Source: Prorocentrum cordatum (taxonomy: Eukaryota > Sar > Dinophyceae > Prorocentrales > Prorocentraceae). From it: a stretch of DNA of 64,000 nucleotides. The notes below the pieces were generated by a model, which ran no database searches, was not told the origin of the DNA, and saw nothing but the letters and a program-made list of their open reading frames with translations. The stretch spans positions 261,831 to 325,830 of the forward strand of contig CAUYUJ010022093.1 of the NCBI GenBank assembly GCA_963575745.1, read 5' to 3'. Made by a program: the position numbers and the translations under genes. Shown here in pieces: positions 10,617-21,900 of this stretch (position 1 is the first letter of the stretch; the number at the start of each line of letters is the position of its first letter).

Positions 10617-10813
10617 TGCGCAGGCAGCCCCCCCAAGTAGTCCTAGCCGGCCTGAACAGGCCCCCCGAATAGTCCGGGGTGGTCTCAACACCCTGGGCGC
10701 CGCCTGCGGCGGCGCGCTCCGCGCCCCAGGCTTGAGGTGTTGAGACCGCCCCAGACTACACGGGGGGCCTTTTGAGGACAGCTGGGACTACCTGTGGGGG
10801 CTGTCTGTGCGCA
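10617..10813. mobile_element. Foldback element, near-full-length palindrome
   Basis: The two halves are reverse complements over roughly 95 bp each. Landmarks of the arms: GCGCAGGCAGCCCCC / GGGGGCTGTCTGTGCGC, AGTAGTCCTAG / CTGGGACTACC, CAGGCCCCCCG / CGGGGGGCCTTTTG and GGTGGTCTCAACACC / GGTGTTGAGACCGCC. Related ends and GGCGCCGCC...GGCGGCGCC cores occur near 15480-15690 and 16345-16640. Confidence 0.78.
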
Positions 10814-11640
10814 TCTACCTGGCCTACCTGGCAGGATGAAGGCAACTCCGGCTCTGGGTGGGTGTCAACGGAGCTCTCTCAGACACGCGGGTCTGGAGGA
10901 CGTACCTGGCGCCGTGGTCGGTCCAGGTCGCCGCAGAACGCTCTGGGAGCGTTCCACAACGCTCTGGAACGACTTATCCTGATCCTATGCCTGCCTGCCT
11001 CTGGTACGGCCGCAATCCCACGCATGCACGGCGACTTGGCGCGGATGCCCTTCGTATGTAGCCAGGCTGCTAGGGAATGGAATCTGAGATTGACATGTTC
11101 GCCGCTCGTGACATCCCACCTCCTCTGGTGACGGCATCTGCCGCTCTGGAAGCCCTGCGCACAAAGAGACAGCTCGGGGGCGCATCGATCGGGTGTTGCC
11201 AGAAGCGCCCCTGCTCCGAAGTCCCCCCAGGATTCCCGACGGGGGCCTCCGCGGGCACCCCTCACGAGGCCTCCTGGGGCCCCCGGGGGGGCTCCATCGT
11301 GGAGCGGGAAGCCGGGGACACCTCCAGCCACCCCCGAACCGATGCCTCCTGGCAAGTTCTGCTGGCCTTCCGCCGGCGTTCCGTCCGCGGAGCCAGCCTA
11401 CAATTAGAGGCCTGGGAATGGGCACCAACACCAACACAGGGGGGTGCCTCCACAGGGGGGAGCTGATCCTAGATTTCGGCGTTGGTGGTAATATTCCGGT
11501 CACCCTCGAAGCCAGAAAATGACCACCATCCCCGAGATCGGGGATGTCTTCCCTCGGGGGAAGAACACCGCCGATATTGGTGTTGGTGTCGACCTCTAGG
11601 CCTGCGATACAATTCTGTGCCCGCCGGCTTTCGGGGATCT

Positions 11641-11868
11641 TCTGACCCGGGTCAACCCAGACCCGGGTCAGCCAGGGCTTGCAGAATCCTGCAAGATCCT
11701 GCAAGACCCTGCACCCAAACCCGGGTCAATGCGAAGGATCCTGCAAGATCCTGCAGGATCCTGCACCCAAACCCGGGTCAATGCGACCCTGCCCCTGCAG
11801 GATCCTGCAAGATCCGGCGCTCTGGCTGACCCCCGTTTGCATTGACCCCCGTCTCAAAGCTCCCGAGG
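11641..11868. repeat. Dispersed repeat with TGACCCGGGTCA palindromes, copy 1
   Basis: Begins at a perfect 12-bp palindrome, TGACCCGGGTCA, has repeated CCTGCAAGATCCTGCA strings in the middle and ends GCATTGACCCCCGTCTCAAAG. The same order is found at 24155-24370 and 37505-37758. Confidence 0.85.
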
Positions 11869-12039
11869 CTTCCGCAAAGCCCCTCCGCCGGCTTCGCCGC
11901 CGTGGGCCGGGGGGGCCACCGCCCGAGCGCTCCCTCGAAGGGCCGCGCGCGCCCCCCGCTCGGAGAGAAACCCGTCGCGCGAGCGGGAGGCTCCCAGGGA
12001 GGCTCCCGAGGCGAGTCTCTTCGCCCGGCGCGCGCGAGC

Positions 12040-12250
12040 GGGGCCCTCCTCCCTCCTCCCTCCTCCCTCCCCCCTCCTCCCTCCTCCCTCCCCCCCCCTC
12101 CTCCTCCTCCTCCCCTCCTCCTCCTCCTCTCCTCCTCCTCCTCCTCCTCCTCCTCCTCCTCCCTCCTCTCCTCCCTCCTCCTCCTCCTCCTCCTCCTCCT
12201 CCTCCTCCTCCTCCTCCTCCTCCTCCTCCTCCTCCTCCTCCTCCTCCCCC
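12040..12250. repeat. (CCT)n tract
   Basis: About 210 bp of CCT/CTC trinucleotides with interruptions. Long Pro, Leu, Ser, Gly or Arg runs in all frames here are translation artefacts. Confidence 0.97.
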
Positions 12251-12340
12251 GGCGCGCGGCCGCAACGTGCGTGGAGGCGCCCGGACCGGGCACGCGCGAA
12301 GCTGGACTACGGACCCAGACCCCCTCGGGTCATGAAATTA

Positions 12341-13012
12341 CCCCAGTGCGACCCTGCCTAGAAGTTGGAGCCCCTGGGAAAGCAGCATTCGTTGCTATGC
12401 TATGCTATGCTGTGCTATGCCACGCTGCGCTATGCTATGCTATGTCATGCTGCGCTATGCTATGCTATGCTATGCTATGGCATTGCATGATATGCTATGC
12501 TGCGCTATGCTATAATATGCTATGACATGCTATGCTATGCTATGATATGCTATGTCATGCTGCGCTATGCTATGCTAAGCTAAGCTATGATATGCTATGC
12601 TAAACTGCGCTATGCTGCGCTATGCTATGCTGTGCTATGCTATGCGATGCTATGCTATGCTGCGCTGTGCTATGCTATGCTATGCCATGCAATGCTATGC
12701 TGCGCTATGCTATGCTAAGCTATGCTATGATGCGCTGCGCTATGCTATGCTATGTTGTGCTCTGCTACGTTAAAGCTCAGCGAAGCTAAGATGAAGGTAA
12801 GCTAAGCTAAGATACACCTGGGCTAAGATGAAGCTAAGCTACGTTGAGATGAAATAAGCTAAGCTAAGATGAGATAAGCAACGCTAAGCTAAGGGGACGT
12901 CACTGGGGGAACCGCGGGGCGGATCCTGGGGGAACCGCCCGGGGCGATATCCACTGCCAGGCCCCTGCAAGCTAACACAGTAAGAACCCTTCTAGGCAGA
13001 GCCTAGGCAGGG
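12341..13012 (+). mobile_element. TATGC-repeat TIR element, left copy
   Basis: Begins CCCCAGTGCGACCCTGCCTA and ends TCTAGGCAGAGCCTAGGCAG. The tips CCCTGCCTAG and CTAGGCAGGG form a 10-bp inverted repeat. The interior holds about 380 bp of GCTATGCTAT repeats, then AAGCTAAGATGA-type repeats, then a unique GC-rich stretch (GACGTCACTGGGGGAACCGC). The reverse complement of the whole unit is found at 13774-14614. Confidence 0.85.
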
Positions 13013-13353
13013 AAAAACCATGACGGGAGGTTTTGCGCTAAGTTTTCGGCCTCTGGGGGCCCTTACCGGCCCTCGGGACAGTCAAAAGACGACGTAGGAT
13101 GAAAAGCCGGTCCAGAGGAATGGGTCGAGACCTCCAGAGGTCGACGTGATGAAAAAATCATGACGTCGGGGGTCTGTGGACCCATACGTACCCCCAGAAG
13201 AGGTCGTGCAGCAGCTATAGGGCAGTAAGTCTTCGCCCCACGCCAGGCTATTCTCGCCGGCGTGGCAGCGCGAGCCACCGCACCTCCTGGTCGGACCCAG
13301 GGACGGGCCGCCAAAAAAAAGCGCAGGTGGACCCGTGGATCTGGCGCGTAGGT

Positions 13354-13547
13354 TTATGTCGGGCTTGTCCCCCTTACAGGGGGATGTTCGACGAAAAATA
13401 AAAAATACCAAAGAAATCGACAAAAAAAATTCCAAAAATAGTCTGGGGACGATTTGTTGAATATTTGTTTTACCTTTTTGGTGTATGTTTGGGGTATTTT
13501 TGATTTTTCGTCGGAAATCCTCCTGTAGGGGGACACGCCCGACATAA
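13354..13547. mobile_element. GTCGGGC-type MITE, copy a
   Basis: 194 bp. Ends TTATGTCGGGC and GCCCGACATAA are perfect inverted repeats; each end continues with a CCCCC...GGGGG hairpin and a CGACGAAAAAT-type block. The core is AT-rich. Four related copies exist in the window. Confidence 0.88.
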
Positions 13548-13628
13548 GCGTAGGTGTCAGATCCACGGATCGGGGAAGTGCCCCCCCCCCACCCCACCAC
13601 CGAAGCAAGGCGCCAGTACAGACCGATG

Positions 13629-14666
13629 TTATGTCGGGCGTGTCCCCCTACAGGGGGATTTTCGACGAAAAATAAAAAATACCCCAAAAATATCCCAAAG
13701 AGGTCAGATAATACTCAAAAAAATAATCCCCAGATTATTTTTGGAGTATTGTTTGACTGTTTTGTTGTTTTTTCCCTACCTAGGCTCTGCCTAGAAGGGT
13801 TCTTACTATTAGGCTTAAAGAGCCGGGCAGTGGAACCCGCCCCAGGCGGTTCCCCCGGCATCCGCCCCGCGGTTCCCCCAGTGACGTCCCCTTAGCTTAG
13901 CGTTGCTTATCTCATCTTAGCTTAGCTTATTTCATCTCAACGTAGCTTAGCTTCATCTTAGCTCAGGTGTATCTTAGCTTAGCTTACCTTCATCTTAGCT
14001 TCGTTGAGCTTTAGCATGGCAGAGCACAGCATAGCATAGCATAGCTTAGCATAGCGCAGCATCGCATATCATAGCATGGGTGTAATGTCATCTTAGCTTA
14101 GCTTAGCTCCATCTTAGCTCAGGTTTATCTTAGCTTAGCTGACCTTCATCTTAGCTTCGCTGAGCTTTAGCATGGCAGAGCACAGCATAGCATAGCGTAT
14201 CATAGCATAGCGCAGCACAGCATATCATAGCAGGGCCCAGCATAGCATAGCATAGCGCAGCAAAGCATAGCATAACATAGCGCAGCACAGCACGGCATAG
14301 CACAGCATAACATAGCATAGCATAGCATAGCAGAGCGCAGCATATCATAGCATAGCATAGCATAGCATAGCATATCACAGCATAGCATAGCATGGCATAG
14401 CGCAGCTTAGCATAGCATAGCGTAGCATGCCATATCATAGTTTAGCATCGCATACCGCAGGATTGCATAGCATAGCTTAGCATAGCATAGCATAGCGCAG
14501 CACAGCACATCATAGCCCAGCGCAGCCCAGCATTGCATAGCATAGCATAGCATAGCATAGCAACCAATGCTGCTTTCCTAGGGGCTCCAACCTCTAGGCA
14601 GGGTCGCACTGGGGTATTTTTGTTTGTCGTCGAAAATCCCCCTGTAGGGGGGCAGGCCCGACTTAA
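13629..14666. mobile_element. GTCGGGC-type MITE, copy b, split by a TATGC element
   Basis: Left part 13629-13773 (TTATGTCGGGC, CCCCCTACAGGGGG, CGACGAAAAAT) and right part 14615-14666 (CGTCGAAAATCCCCCTGTAG, GCCCGACTTAA) make a complete element when the 841-bp TATGC element at 13774-14614 is removed. This gives a clear insertion order. Confidence 0.85.
13774..14614 (-). mobile_element. TATGC-repeat TIR element, right (inverted) copy
   Basis: 841 bp, reverse complement of the 12341-13012 element: begins CCCTACCTAGG, ends CTAGGCAGGGTCGCACTGGG. The GCATA pentamer block is longer than in the left copy. The two copies can form a cruciform or long hairpin around 13.0-13.8 kb. Confidence 0.85.
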
Positions 14667-15121
14667 GACGGCTTTGGCGACGGAGCGCGCCGATCTCGAC
14701 AGGGAAGGCGGGGCCCGTCCTCACACGTGGGCCCCTGTGCATGCTTGCGCTTTTTGTGACAGGGTGCCTACAGGGCAGTTTTTAATACATGTTTTTGGAA
14801 TATACGATTTCAATACATGGTTAATGTATGAATAAGTTTATGCATGAACTCATCGTTGCGTTTACTATTAAATCCCTGCATTTGTAATACATGATCAGCA
14901 CGCGGAGCATGTATAAAAAAACGGCACTGTACGCATGCGCATACGCAGGACTTCCCCGAGGGCCACGCCAGTGGCCTCTCTACGAGAATCACACATCCTT
15001 GCGGCCAATGTCTGCGTCAAATGCCTGACGGGAGGTACTCCCTTCCACCGCCATTTCAAGAGAGCATCCGCACTCGGGGAGTCGCGCTGCTGCTTAGGTG
15101 GGTGTTCGGCGCCAGGGGGAC

Positions 15122-15209
15122 CTGGGAGCAGGCAGCGCGCGCCGTATCTCGCCGCCCTTGTGCCAGCCGTCCCAGAACGCCTTGAACACGTGCATCCCTC
15201 TGCCCACGG
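15122..15209 (-). CDS. Photolyase-like exon 3 (VFKAFW hinge)
   Basis: An 88-nt exon with clean borders: acceptor TTCGCAG before 15209 and donor AG|GT after 15122. It reads VGRGMHVFKAFWDGWHKGGE, then IRRALPAPR. This matches the conserved G-x-x-Y-x-VFTPFWRA...PLPAPR segment that links the antenna and FAD domains. It starts with two bases of a split codon and ends with AG of a split Arg codon, completed by the A that starts exon 4. Confidence 0.82.
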
Positions 15210-16875
15210 CTGCGAAGACGACGGGAGGCCCCCAAAACCTCCAGACTGGGAGGCCTGTGCCTCCACTTCCAGGGCCGTCGGCCAACAGCGGACGCGAACG
15301 AAAGCAGAGGACATCCGAGGGGACCGCGAGACTCATTCAATGGGAGCAGCATGGCACGAGCAAGCCAGATCACACGCGGCACCATTCGCATGGGGTCGAG
15401 AGGACGGCATGGCACCCTTGGCTTTGCAGGGTCGACCTGCCCATCGACCGCGACTGGGTTGGCACTTCCTGGGGGGGGGGGCTCGCAGACAGCCCTCTGG
15501 CTCAAACAGGCGCCGCTGGCCTCACAGTGCCCCCGTGGCGGCCCAGCGGCGCACCTCGGGGGCTGCTGAGCCTACTGGGGAACGCCGCAAGAGGCGGCGC
15601 TATAGGTTTTGAGACCGTCATTGGGTCATGGGTGATGTGTCCTGGGTGCCCCTGTTGAGGCCAGCCAGGACTACCCCTAGGATCCCCTCCTCTGGACGGG
15701 GCAATCATCGCCCCCCCCCCCGGGATCTCTGAGGGGGGGGGGCACGTGCTGTCGGAACGGGTGGAGGGGGGGTGGACGAGGAGCAGGAGGAGGCGGAGGA
15801 GGGGGAGGAGGAGGAGAGGTGGAGGAGGGGTGGGGATGGGCAAGCTCCGTCGGAAGGTTAGTCGCCCTCCCCTCGATTAATATCCCACCCAGAGTAGGGG
15901 CTGTGCGCCCGCAGTCTCAAGCGCTGCCAGACTGGATACTGGATGTTGAGACCCCCAGGTCCTCGGGGACGCGCTGGTCCGAGTCAGCGCAAACCCTTCT
16001 CAGCCAGGGCTGGTCGCGACCGTGGGCCAGTCACAGATCAGCTCCCAGCGACCCTACGCAAGAGTGAGCGGGCAAGAGCGAGCTGGGACCTGTGAGCAGG
16101 TCACGAGAGTGACCCTGCGTAAGGGTGGGCGGGCAAGGTTGAACCTGGGGAAGATTGACGTGTGGGGCCGCGGGGGGAGGGCCCAATCCAGGCGCTCGGG
16201 CCAATGCCGGGGGCTCGGGGGGGGGGGGGACGCCCGAGGGCCCGCACCAAAGGTCACTCCGGGGCGAATGGCCACCCGAGCGCGCAGCCGAGCCCTGGCC
16301 CGCGCCCCGAAGTCCGGAGGTCTCGGCGTGGTAATGCGTCGGGTTGCTCACAGACAACCCCCCCCATGGTAGTTCCAGCGGGCCTCCGCAAGCCCCCCCG
16401 GGGGCGGTTTCTTCCTACCCCAACCCATGGGCCGCGGGACGCCCCGGGGGCGCCGCCCGAAGCGGCGCCAGGGTGTCGAGACCACCCCCAGGACCCGCTC
16501 TTTTTGCTGTTTCTGCTGGAGCTGCAAGCGATACCTGAGGGTCCCTGGGCCCAGAACCGGCCAGAATCGCCTGTTGCGGAAAGATTGCGACGCCAGGATC
16601 TCAAGGCACCTGGGATGGGGGCTGTCTGCGCGCAGCCCGGAGCCTGACCATCTCAGCGCCTCCCGGATGGGGCAGCGCTCCGGGTCGCGGAACAGGAACG
16701 CGCCGTGCGCCTCTCACGCGCGGCGAACACGTCCGTATCCGTGCCCTCGCAGACTCCGGAGGCCGAAGATAGCGAAAACCATCCGTCGCGATTTTTCCAC
16801 AACGCGAGGGGGTCTGGGTATCCGCGGGGTCGCGGCCCAGGGCCCCGGCCCGGGAGGCCGCGGATACGGGTATGC

Positions 16876-17036
16876 TGAAGTCGGGCCTGTCCCCCTACAG
16901 GGGGATCTGGGACGAAACATCAAAAATACTCAAACAATACCCCCCAGAAATCGTCAAAAGTAGTCAAAAGATCGTCCCCATATTTTTTTCTGCCTATTTT
17001 TGAAGGTTCCCCCTGTAGAGGAACAGGCCCGACTTG
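16876..17036. mobile_element. GTCGGGC-type MITE, copy c
   Basis: 161 bp; begins AAGTCGGGCCTGTCCCCC, ends AGGCCCGACTT, with the same CCCCCTACAGGGGG hairpin at the left end. Confidence 0.85.
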
Positions 17037-17194
17037 AGGGTATGCTTTTCGCCACGGGCCTCGCAGCGCAGGCCCGCCGCCCGCGCCTCGCGCTGCAGGT
17101 CGCCCTCCCGCCGCCTCTCGGCGGGCTCCTCCCGGCGGTTGAAGTGCACCGCCGCGGCGCCCACCTCTCGGAGGCGTCCAGGAGGGGGGCGCTC

Positions 17195-17320
17195 AAGAGG
17201 GAGGAAGAAGAAGAAGAAGAAGAAGAAGAAGAAGAAGCAGAAGCAGAAGCAGAAACAGAAGCAGAAGCAGAAGCAGAAGCAGAAGAAGCAGAAGCAGAAG
17301 CAGAAGCAGAAGAAGCGGTC
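17195..17320. repeat. AGA/AGC-rich microsatellite
   Basis: AAGAAG repeats grading into GAAGCA hexamers, about 125 bp. Confidence 0.92.
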
Positions 17321-17523
17321 TGCTGACCGGCCGCGGCGGGCTGGGCCCCTGACGGCGCACGGAAGAACGCCTGGGCAGACCGAGCGAGACGAGCGACCGG
17401 AATGTGCTCTCTTCTTCGGACCACAGGACGGGCCGACAAAGGGACGCGGGCCAGGCAAGGAACAGAGGCAGGCAGGAAAGCGAGGAGCCGAGGAGCGGAA
17501 GGGGGAAGGGGGGGGAGAGTGAA

Positions 17524-17690
17524 GGGGCCCTGGGTCACACAAATCAAAGGATTCCGCAAATTTTAATATATTTTCTGGGTTTTTGTCCCCCCCCCACTTC
17601 CCATACTTTCCCATCTTTTCCTGGGAGTGGGCGATTCATTGTGTCTGTGTGCTTCTTTCCCTCCTGAGAGAGGGAGGACGACGGAGGGGA
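17524..17690 (+). repeat. CACAAAT/TTTCCCAT dispersed repeat, copy 1
   Basis: Shares GGGGCCCTGGG-CACACAAAT, then TTTTCTGGGTTTTTGTC, CCCACTTCCCATA-TTTCCCATC and a TGTGTCTGTGTG...CCTCCTGAGA tail with copies at 17866-18000 and 38317-38490. Confidence 0.75.
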
Positions 17691-17865
17691 CAGACCGGGC
17701 CGGAAGGCGGGGGGCGCGCAGGAGGGGGATGCGCAGATCGTGGCCCGAGGCACGTGCGCGGCCTCGGGGCACGTGCCAATGGGGCGCCTTGAGAGAGGCA
17801 AGGGGGACCATGTGACGTCTGGGGAGGTGTCGCGGCCCTGGCCATGACACCCGCCCCCCTAAGAA

Positions 17866-18000
17866 GGGGCCCTGGGACACACAAATAAATAAATACACAC
17901 ACAAATAACCGGAAACCCAATATTTTCAAATGTTTTCTGTGTTTTTGTCTTCCCCCCCACTTCCCGCATTTTCCCATATTCTCTGGTAGTCATCCCCCCC
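17866..18000 (+). repeat. CACAAAT/TTTCCCAT dispersed repeat, copy 2
   Basis: Same order of blocks as copy 1 but ends before the TGTGTCTGTGTG tail. Confidence 0.7.
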
Positions 18001-18940
18001 CCTCTTGGAAGCCCCCGAACATCTCAGAGGACTGGCTTGGTTGAAAGACTCGGACCAAAAACTGCGCGAACTAAACTGTCGGCGCACTGCGCGGATCCCT
18101 TGGTTTGGCGCTGACCCCCCAGGCGGCGCCTCCGGCGCCGCCCTTGGCGGGCGTTGCGCGCGCCAGGGAGGGGGGGCAGCGCCGAGGAAAGAAAAAACCC
18201 GCCAGGCCCCGAACGATTGTGTTTATGCAGTTGCTTCTTCGTCTTCTTCTTCTTCGTCTTCTTCTTCTTCGTGCGTCCCAGAGGCCCTCAGGCCCGGGCG
18301 ACGCGCAACCAAAACCTGACGGCGTCGGGGCCGCCTGGGGGCGGCCGCCCCGCCCCAGGACCGTCCACAAGGCGACGCGAACCAACGCAAAGGCCCTGGG
18401 AAGGGGGCCGAGATCCCCTGGGGCCCGCGTAAAGGAGCAGTGGCGACGTCAGAGCGACGTCAGAGGAGGGGAGAGGGGATTCCCAAATGGTCTTGCATCG
18501 TCCCATGGGCGCGCGTCTGCTCTGGGGCCGCCGCAGAAGTTTTCCGTCGGGGGAGTCAGCAGCAGGGGGAGGTCAGCCAAGGAAGCTGGCGCGGCAGAGT
18601 TTTTGGTGAGAATCGCCGTACGCAAGGAAGGCACAGTGTACTAGCTCGTGAGCCCCGAACCCACTTCAAAATCACCATGGCCTGGGCCCTGTGGGCGCAC
18701 GGACAAACTAAGATTCGGGCCAACATCTTGCTCTCATGGTCCACCCGTCAGGTGGTCGGCGTGATTGCGAGGCGATGGGCGTGGGCAGAAAGGGCAGTCA
18801 GCAGGGAGAACTCGTGCGGGCCCGCCCCGCCATGCGCGCGCGGGCACGCGCGCGGGCACCTTTCCTTTCCTTTCGCACCCCTGCTAAGCGAGCCGCTCGG
18901 GTGTTATGGTTTAGTGCTGCACTCTCCCCGCCCCTCCGCC

Positions 18941-21900
18941 TCACTCCTCCCCGCCTGGCAACAGCTCCTCGGCCACCATCTGCACCTTGCGGAGATCTGC
19001 TCCCGCAAAAGACCGGACCGCATTGCAAATACCCTCATATTGAACTTCTGGATTCAGCAAGTGCTCGATTAGGACTACTCCAACAACCAGCGCCACCAAC
19101 TCTGCCTGGCAAGCACTCGCCACCGACAATGGCACTGTCGCCTCACACATGAGATCGTACGCCGTGTCCCCCTTGCGCCCGCCGTGCAATACCACACCTG
19201 CACAAGTGCGCCCATCGCCCCAACGGCTCCCATCGAAGTGGAGCTTCAACCGGGAACGCCCCTGGATAGCCCCGTGCTGCCGGAAGAAATACTCATGGCG
19301 ATTCGCTGCCTTGTCCGCCGCCGAATTGTGCTCGCGGTAAACATGAAGACAGAAGTTATGACCCAGGGATGGCGGAAGACACAAATCCAGAGAAATCCAT
19401 GTGTGGCAAGTTCCCCATAACATCTTCATCAAATTCTGATACTGCACGCATGCTGTATTCCATAAGCCATTGAACCAATTACGAACGAGCATGGTGTCGC
19501 CTATGAAAATACTCCAGGGTCCTCCTGAAACGTTGTGCAGATCAGTCATCATCTCGGTCGGCATATTCGGCAATGGGGCGACCCTCTTACGCTTGGTCGG
19601 CGGGGCGGCTTGCAGTGAACGGCGCCTACAGCTCTCTGGAATCTTCATGTTGTAGCTCTGGCACACGGAGTTCCTGAACGCATCGTATTTGCCTGGCCAC
19701 GTCGGCGCGGCGGCCTCCATACACCAGTCCACTCCCACATGCTTCACAAATGCATCCTCCCATCGAGCCGATGGGCGCCCTGGCCGGGCATGGCGCGCTC
19801 CGGTATGCCGCGTGCGTTTCGGGCCTGACGGGTTCACCGCCTGACACCCCTGCCACCATAGTGTGCTCCTCCATTGCAATCTTTGGGGCAGTAGCCGAAG
19901 TGTCGGTTTGGACGACTGGCGATGCTGCATCTCCCCTGCCATGCGCCACTCGCTCCGCATCACCGCTGTTGGCAACGTATCTGGCGAAGTGTCCAGCAAG
20001 GCTTGCTGGGCAATGCGGGTGGAGCGCCGCTGGCGCGCTACAAACGTCTCGCCCGGCCTCCGCCCTCGACGCAACATCCTACGGAGCAACATATTCTCCC
20101 ATGATTTCGTTCGGAGGAGCATGATTTTGGTGCCTATCCAGCAGCCTGCAGTGAATAGAGCAACTGACCTGACCTTGCGTACGTATGCCTTCATCCGGTA
20201 ACGTAAAGGAAGATGCTTGTCTAGCAGAACCCGCGCGTGCTTCCAGAAAGACCCTGTCGCTTTGCGAAGCCTGTTTTCGACCATCTTGTCTGTCGTCCCA
20301 TCCCTGCACACTGTTCCGCCTAACATGTCAATATGGTCGACGGCCGGCACCTCTATCTCGACGCTGTCCTGGAAAATGGGGAAAGCGAGTGCACCGACTG
20401 GCCCGTTGCTGCCCATGTACTCCAAACTGCTTGGCTTCCAGCGCAGGCCGCTTCCGTTCAAGGCACTCGTGCACTCCTGGGACATCAGGTGCGTTTCAGA
20501 AATGCTTTTCCCGAAGATGTACAAATTGTCCGACCATACGGCGTGCGTGATATAAGAGCCGTCTTCCAGGCAAACGCCAAGCCCTCGACTTTCCCCAGAT
20601 TGTACCAATGGGCTTAATATTTTGCGGATGACGCAATTCCACAGAAACGGTGCATCAGACCCTCCCTGCCTCATGGACTTGTTATAGCAGAACGAATATT
20701 CAGCACGCTGTCCATCGAAGATGGGCCAAGCCTCCATGGCCGTAAGCTCCTGGAGTACCGCTGCGCCAATTGCTGGGTGCACGCCCCAAAACTCGAAGCT
20801 CTCCTCCACCGCCTGGACGGTCAAATTGTCAAACGCCGAACGCACGTCACCAGTAAAAATGTGTACCTCCACATCCCCGCTCCACTCAGTCGCTTTTTGG
20901 AACAGGCACGTCAAGGATAGCAGTAGCTGTTCCACTTTGTGCTCCGCCTCGTAAGCGAAAGTAAAGACTGAATGCCACAGACGACCGTGCCTTTTCAATA
21001 TGTCCCAGCGGAGGAGTTGCAGTAGCCCGTTCATGTACCACTTCGAGAATGCGCTCAGCATGCACACGTCCCTGAATTCCGCAAGCGACGTCGCGTCCGC
21101 GACCTTCGGCAGCATTACCAAGACCAGTGTCCTCCATGAGGGAATGTCTTCAACGTATCGGCCAAGGTACCGGTCCACGAAGCACGAGTGCACCAACATC
21201 ACCGCAGTTACTGATAAACTTTTCAACATCTCGCCCACGAGCTCCTCTCCTCCGCCTGGAGCCTTTCCCGGTTTCAGCCGGGATCGAGCCGAAATGGTGG
21301 TGCCGAAACTCCAACTCGGAGGCGGGCCCCCTCCCAAATGGGCCTCCTGTTGCCGGCAACGCCATCTGTGGATCCTCTGCATCTGGTGGGCCGTGGCCTC
21401 CTTCGGATCGTGGTTCTTGCCGTTGCAGTGCCGCATGACTTCGGCTTGCCACTTCTCCCGATCTGCTGTCATAGCCCCGTTGCACTCCAGCTCGATCGTC
21501 GGGTGTTTGGTTGTCTCGTCGTAGCTCGCCTCCAGGTGCATGTCTGCCTTGGCCTTGATCCTCTGGAGTTTGATTCTTCGTTCGAGCTTGCGTAATCGTT
21601 TCTTCTCGTCGGCGTCCGTGGCGCACTTTATCCTGTTGACAACATCGTGCAATTCATCCGGCCTCTGCTTGGATACTTGCTTCTTGATGCCCCTTGTCGT
21701 GTGGTCGACCTCCTTGGCCCGTTTCTCGCACGACTCCCGTATCTCATCCAAGGACGGCTCGCCGCACAGCTCACCAGGCTTGCCCCAACAATGGCTCATG
21801 TCCTCCATCACTGTCGAAGCAAACTGGACTGAGGCTGCCCCATCCTTCGGGGCCCATTGTTTCATGGAAGGCCTGTACTCCTCTCTCCTCCTCCAGAACG

